The position numbers and the translations under genes were made by a program. From NCBI GenBank assembly GCA_977006965.1, contig OZ345373.1, positions 1,674,001 to 1,738,000 on the forward strand: DNA of 64,000 bases, given 5' to 3'. This DNA is from Phymatolithon calcareum. Taxonomy: Eukaryota > Rhodophyta > Florideophyceae > Hapalidiales. Below the pieces are notes generated by a model, which ran no database searches, was not told the origin of the DNA, and saw nothing but the letters and a program-made list of their open reading frames with translations. Each line of letters begins with the position of its first letter. Position 1 is the stretch's first letter. This document shows positions 61,868 to 64,000 of the stretch, piece by piece.

Positions 61868-63992
61868 TCACATGAGCATGTCCGACTCTAAATCGACAGC
61901 AAAGACCTCGAACAATGGCTCCTGTTCCGCCACGCCTCGAAAACCCGCCTTAGACTGCGCGCTTTCCGCGACCGCCGCCGCGGCCGCTGCAGCCGCCGCC
62001 TTCTTCGTTTCAGCCTCCTTCTCCTTTCTCTTCTTCTCTTCCGCGATGTATGCCGTCCAGGTGATTGTAAGCTTCTTCTGAACGATGCTTGCCAGCTCCA
62101 CGCCAGCATCTCTCAAACTTAAGGTCACATCTCCCATTGCTTGCTCCCGCTCGCAGGTTGCCGTGCCCATCGCGATCTCTTCCTCCTTGGTAATAGACAG
62201 CCCCAATGCAGTCCTTATGGCGCCACGAATCGCCATAGCTACAACGTGGATAGCTTTAAGTGAGACGCGCCAAGAACCAGCCTTGATTCGCCAACTCTGT
62301 AAAGCTCCATAAGAAATTGCCGGGAAACGACGTGCAGTTGAACTTCTTCCTCTACTGCGTGTTGCACATTCGGATTATCCTCGGTTACCCTCTTGACCAC
62401 GTCCTTCTTGTACTTCAGTACGACTGACAGACAAGGAAATGAACTCGGAAGTCTTTTCAAGGCATTCAGATTTTCCTGATCATCCTTTCCGAAAACGACT
62501 TGACTGTTTTTCTCTCGCGATCTCTTGACGGACGTCACTTTAGCGTTCGGAATGTCCCAATGCCCCTGATCCCGAACTTCCCAAAAGACGTCTGAATCCT
62601 GCTCCTCCATCCACGAAGTATTTTCGTCCTTGAATACGAACTCGTAGCCGTCCTCCGCCGCATCTGCGACAAATTGAAACTCGGCGTCGCGTGCTGGTGG
62701 GTTATCCACTAGCTCCTCTTTCGACGGCTTAACTCATAAATTTTGTCCAGTAGAAACAGAAGGTTCTCGCACAGTACCTTCCGCGTGTTCGAACGACCGT
62801 AGTTCAACAACCCCATGATAAGCTTGCGAATTGTCCTCACACCATGCCTGGACTCTTCAAGCTCACTTTCCGTCAAGTTCGGTCTGCGACGTTTTCTGCG
62901 TGGCTCATCGACTTCACGCCCGGTCCTTCTTGTCTCAGCAGGCGCACAAAACACTTGATTAATAACAGCGAACGCATCAGCAGGCTCCTCCATAGACTTT
63001 AACCACGCCGCAGCTCGTAAGACGTTCCTTGCAGTTTGCACAGCCACAGATTCAGCATTCTCAAAGTCATCAACAGGAACGGACTCCACGACACATTCCC
63101 GCACATGTACAACCGCATGTGCGATTATGCTCGATATGGCATTTCGAAGTATAAAGCTCCAGATCCGTCCGACTGGATTTACAAACTTTTGTTTTTGCTC
63201 AATCTGCCGTTTGGAGTACAAACAAGCTGCGAACCCGGAGGCCCCTTTCAGAGTAGTACTGTGGCGGGCCAAAGTTCGAGCAACGTCCTCACCGAGCCAC
63301 CTCTGCGCAGGTCTGACCCGGGATGTGAAGCTCCCTACAATGCTGAGCATAGTCCAGAAGAGCAACGGGGTTACGCCTTTATGATTCATGACAACGCTTG
63401 CAAACATAGCCGGGTCAGGCTTCGACTCTTCTTCTTTTCGCTTCCATTGGCGGTCTGAGTACCGGCTGCCGCTACCACCACTGAGAGCACCACTTGTCTT
63501 TAGTATGTCCTGGATATTTGAAGAGCCAGGTTTGCTTTGGCGTCCATCTTGGCCAGCAACCGCGATTCTAGTTCACCGAAGTTCTTTGAGCGTTCTTCTG
63601 TCATCTTCCGCTCGATGTCGCCTAAGCGGCGGTTCAAATATTCGATTAACCGCACATCTTGTTCGGAACATATAGTCACACCATCCGTAGGAGCTCTGAT
63701 GTTCCCTGCTGTCACCTCACTAGCGGCTCGGAGAGGGTCGACATGCTCCTGCGCTGGGGCCTGGGAATTGCGGTTCCCCAGGCGCTCCTGGGATGTTCGA
63801 TTTGACTCGGCTCCCCGATTGCGCGGATGCGCTGCGAGGGATACTTCGAGGACCATTCAAGAAAGCGGAATTAGACTGACCGTAGCCGTGCAACGGAGCG
63901 GGAAGGCGCAATATTCTTGTTTTCAGCAACCCTGAAGCGATGGTCGGAACGGTTTGTTGCAAATATAAGGGCGGTGTCTGGCAAACTGTCAA
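61868..63992 (-). CDS. hypothetical helical/coiled-coil protein in several frames
   Basis: Four consecutive minus-strand frames overlap end to end: 63856-63500, ~63500-62709, ~62726-62239 and ~62300-61868. The first ends in a coiled coil (LIEYLNRRLGDIERKMTEE). The second has FASVVMNHKGVTPLLFWTML, a nuclear-type basic block (DEPRRKRRRPN) and GVRTIRKLIMGLL. The third is acidic (EEQDSDVFWEVRDQG). The last has EKKRKEKEAETKK and a poly-Ala run. Frame overlaps at each junction suggest small indels in one gene, or short introns. It may extend past the window edge. Family unknown; it converges with the gene at 60572-61837. Confidence 0.4.
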
Positions 63993-64000
63993 GGAAGAAA

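Overview
The window is eukaryotic nuclear DNA, mostly transposable-element sequence with a thin scatter of host genes. Evidence for a eukaryote: AP-endonuclease non-LTR retrotransposons with target-site duplications, hAT and CACTA-type DNA transposons, a 73-bp GT-AG intron inside an alpha/beta-hydrolase gene, and secreted glycine-rich proteins with TATA-like boxes at eukaryotic spacing. Base composition is moderate, host genes are few and mostly single-exon. The hydrolase resembles the plant/algal type, so an alga or an oomycete-like protist fits. I cannot name the species.

Layout. 1-1329 and 6602-8576 hold two near-identical copies of a ~2-kb TIR element. Between them are retrotransposon debris and two glycine-rich secreted-protein genes (2813-3964 minus, 5374-5772 plus). 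9.07-16.6 kb is a nested stack: a hAT remnant split by a LINE dimer, and the LINE itself carries a SINE-like insertion in ORF1 and a hAT MITE in ORF2. 17-32 kb is gene-poor and contains three secreted glycine-rich proteins (20020, 22779 and 31282-30083) that share a paired cysteine motif. 32-36.9 kb is LINE and SINE fragments. 37103-38015 is the hydrolase. 38.2-42.1 kb is a four-level nest: repeat, LINE, LINE, solo-LTR-like element. 42600-43337 is a short hAT element with a perfect 8-bp target-site duplication. 44049-45524 is a novel multi-pass membrane protein. 46.1-54.7 kb is mostly decayed repeats. 55.7-60.0 kb is a broken CACTA-type transposase on the minus strand, followed by two unidentified coiled-coil ORF groups up to the window end.

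LINE families are named here by their 3' signatures. A: protein motif RHRQLAVKWAFGRFPP. B: KHRQLAVQYAFGRFPQ. C: RLRCLRLTFNRAPLW. D: KHRLWAVKWFFGRFPP. E: one fragment only. All four main families appear to share one post-RT C-terminal domain.

The most distinctive host signal is the glycine-rich secreted family: five genes in 29 kb, three of them with two copies each of C-x(2,4)-C-x2-P-x5-C-x-C ahead of poly-Gly. The most informative genome-biology signals are the dated insertions with target duplications, including a LINE dimer flanked by one duplication and two LINE copies that share an 11-bp target.
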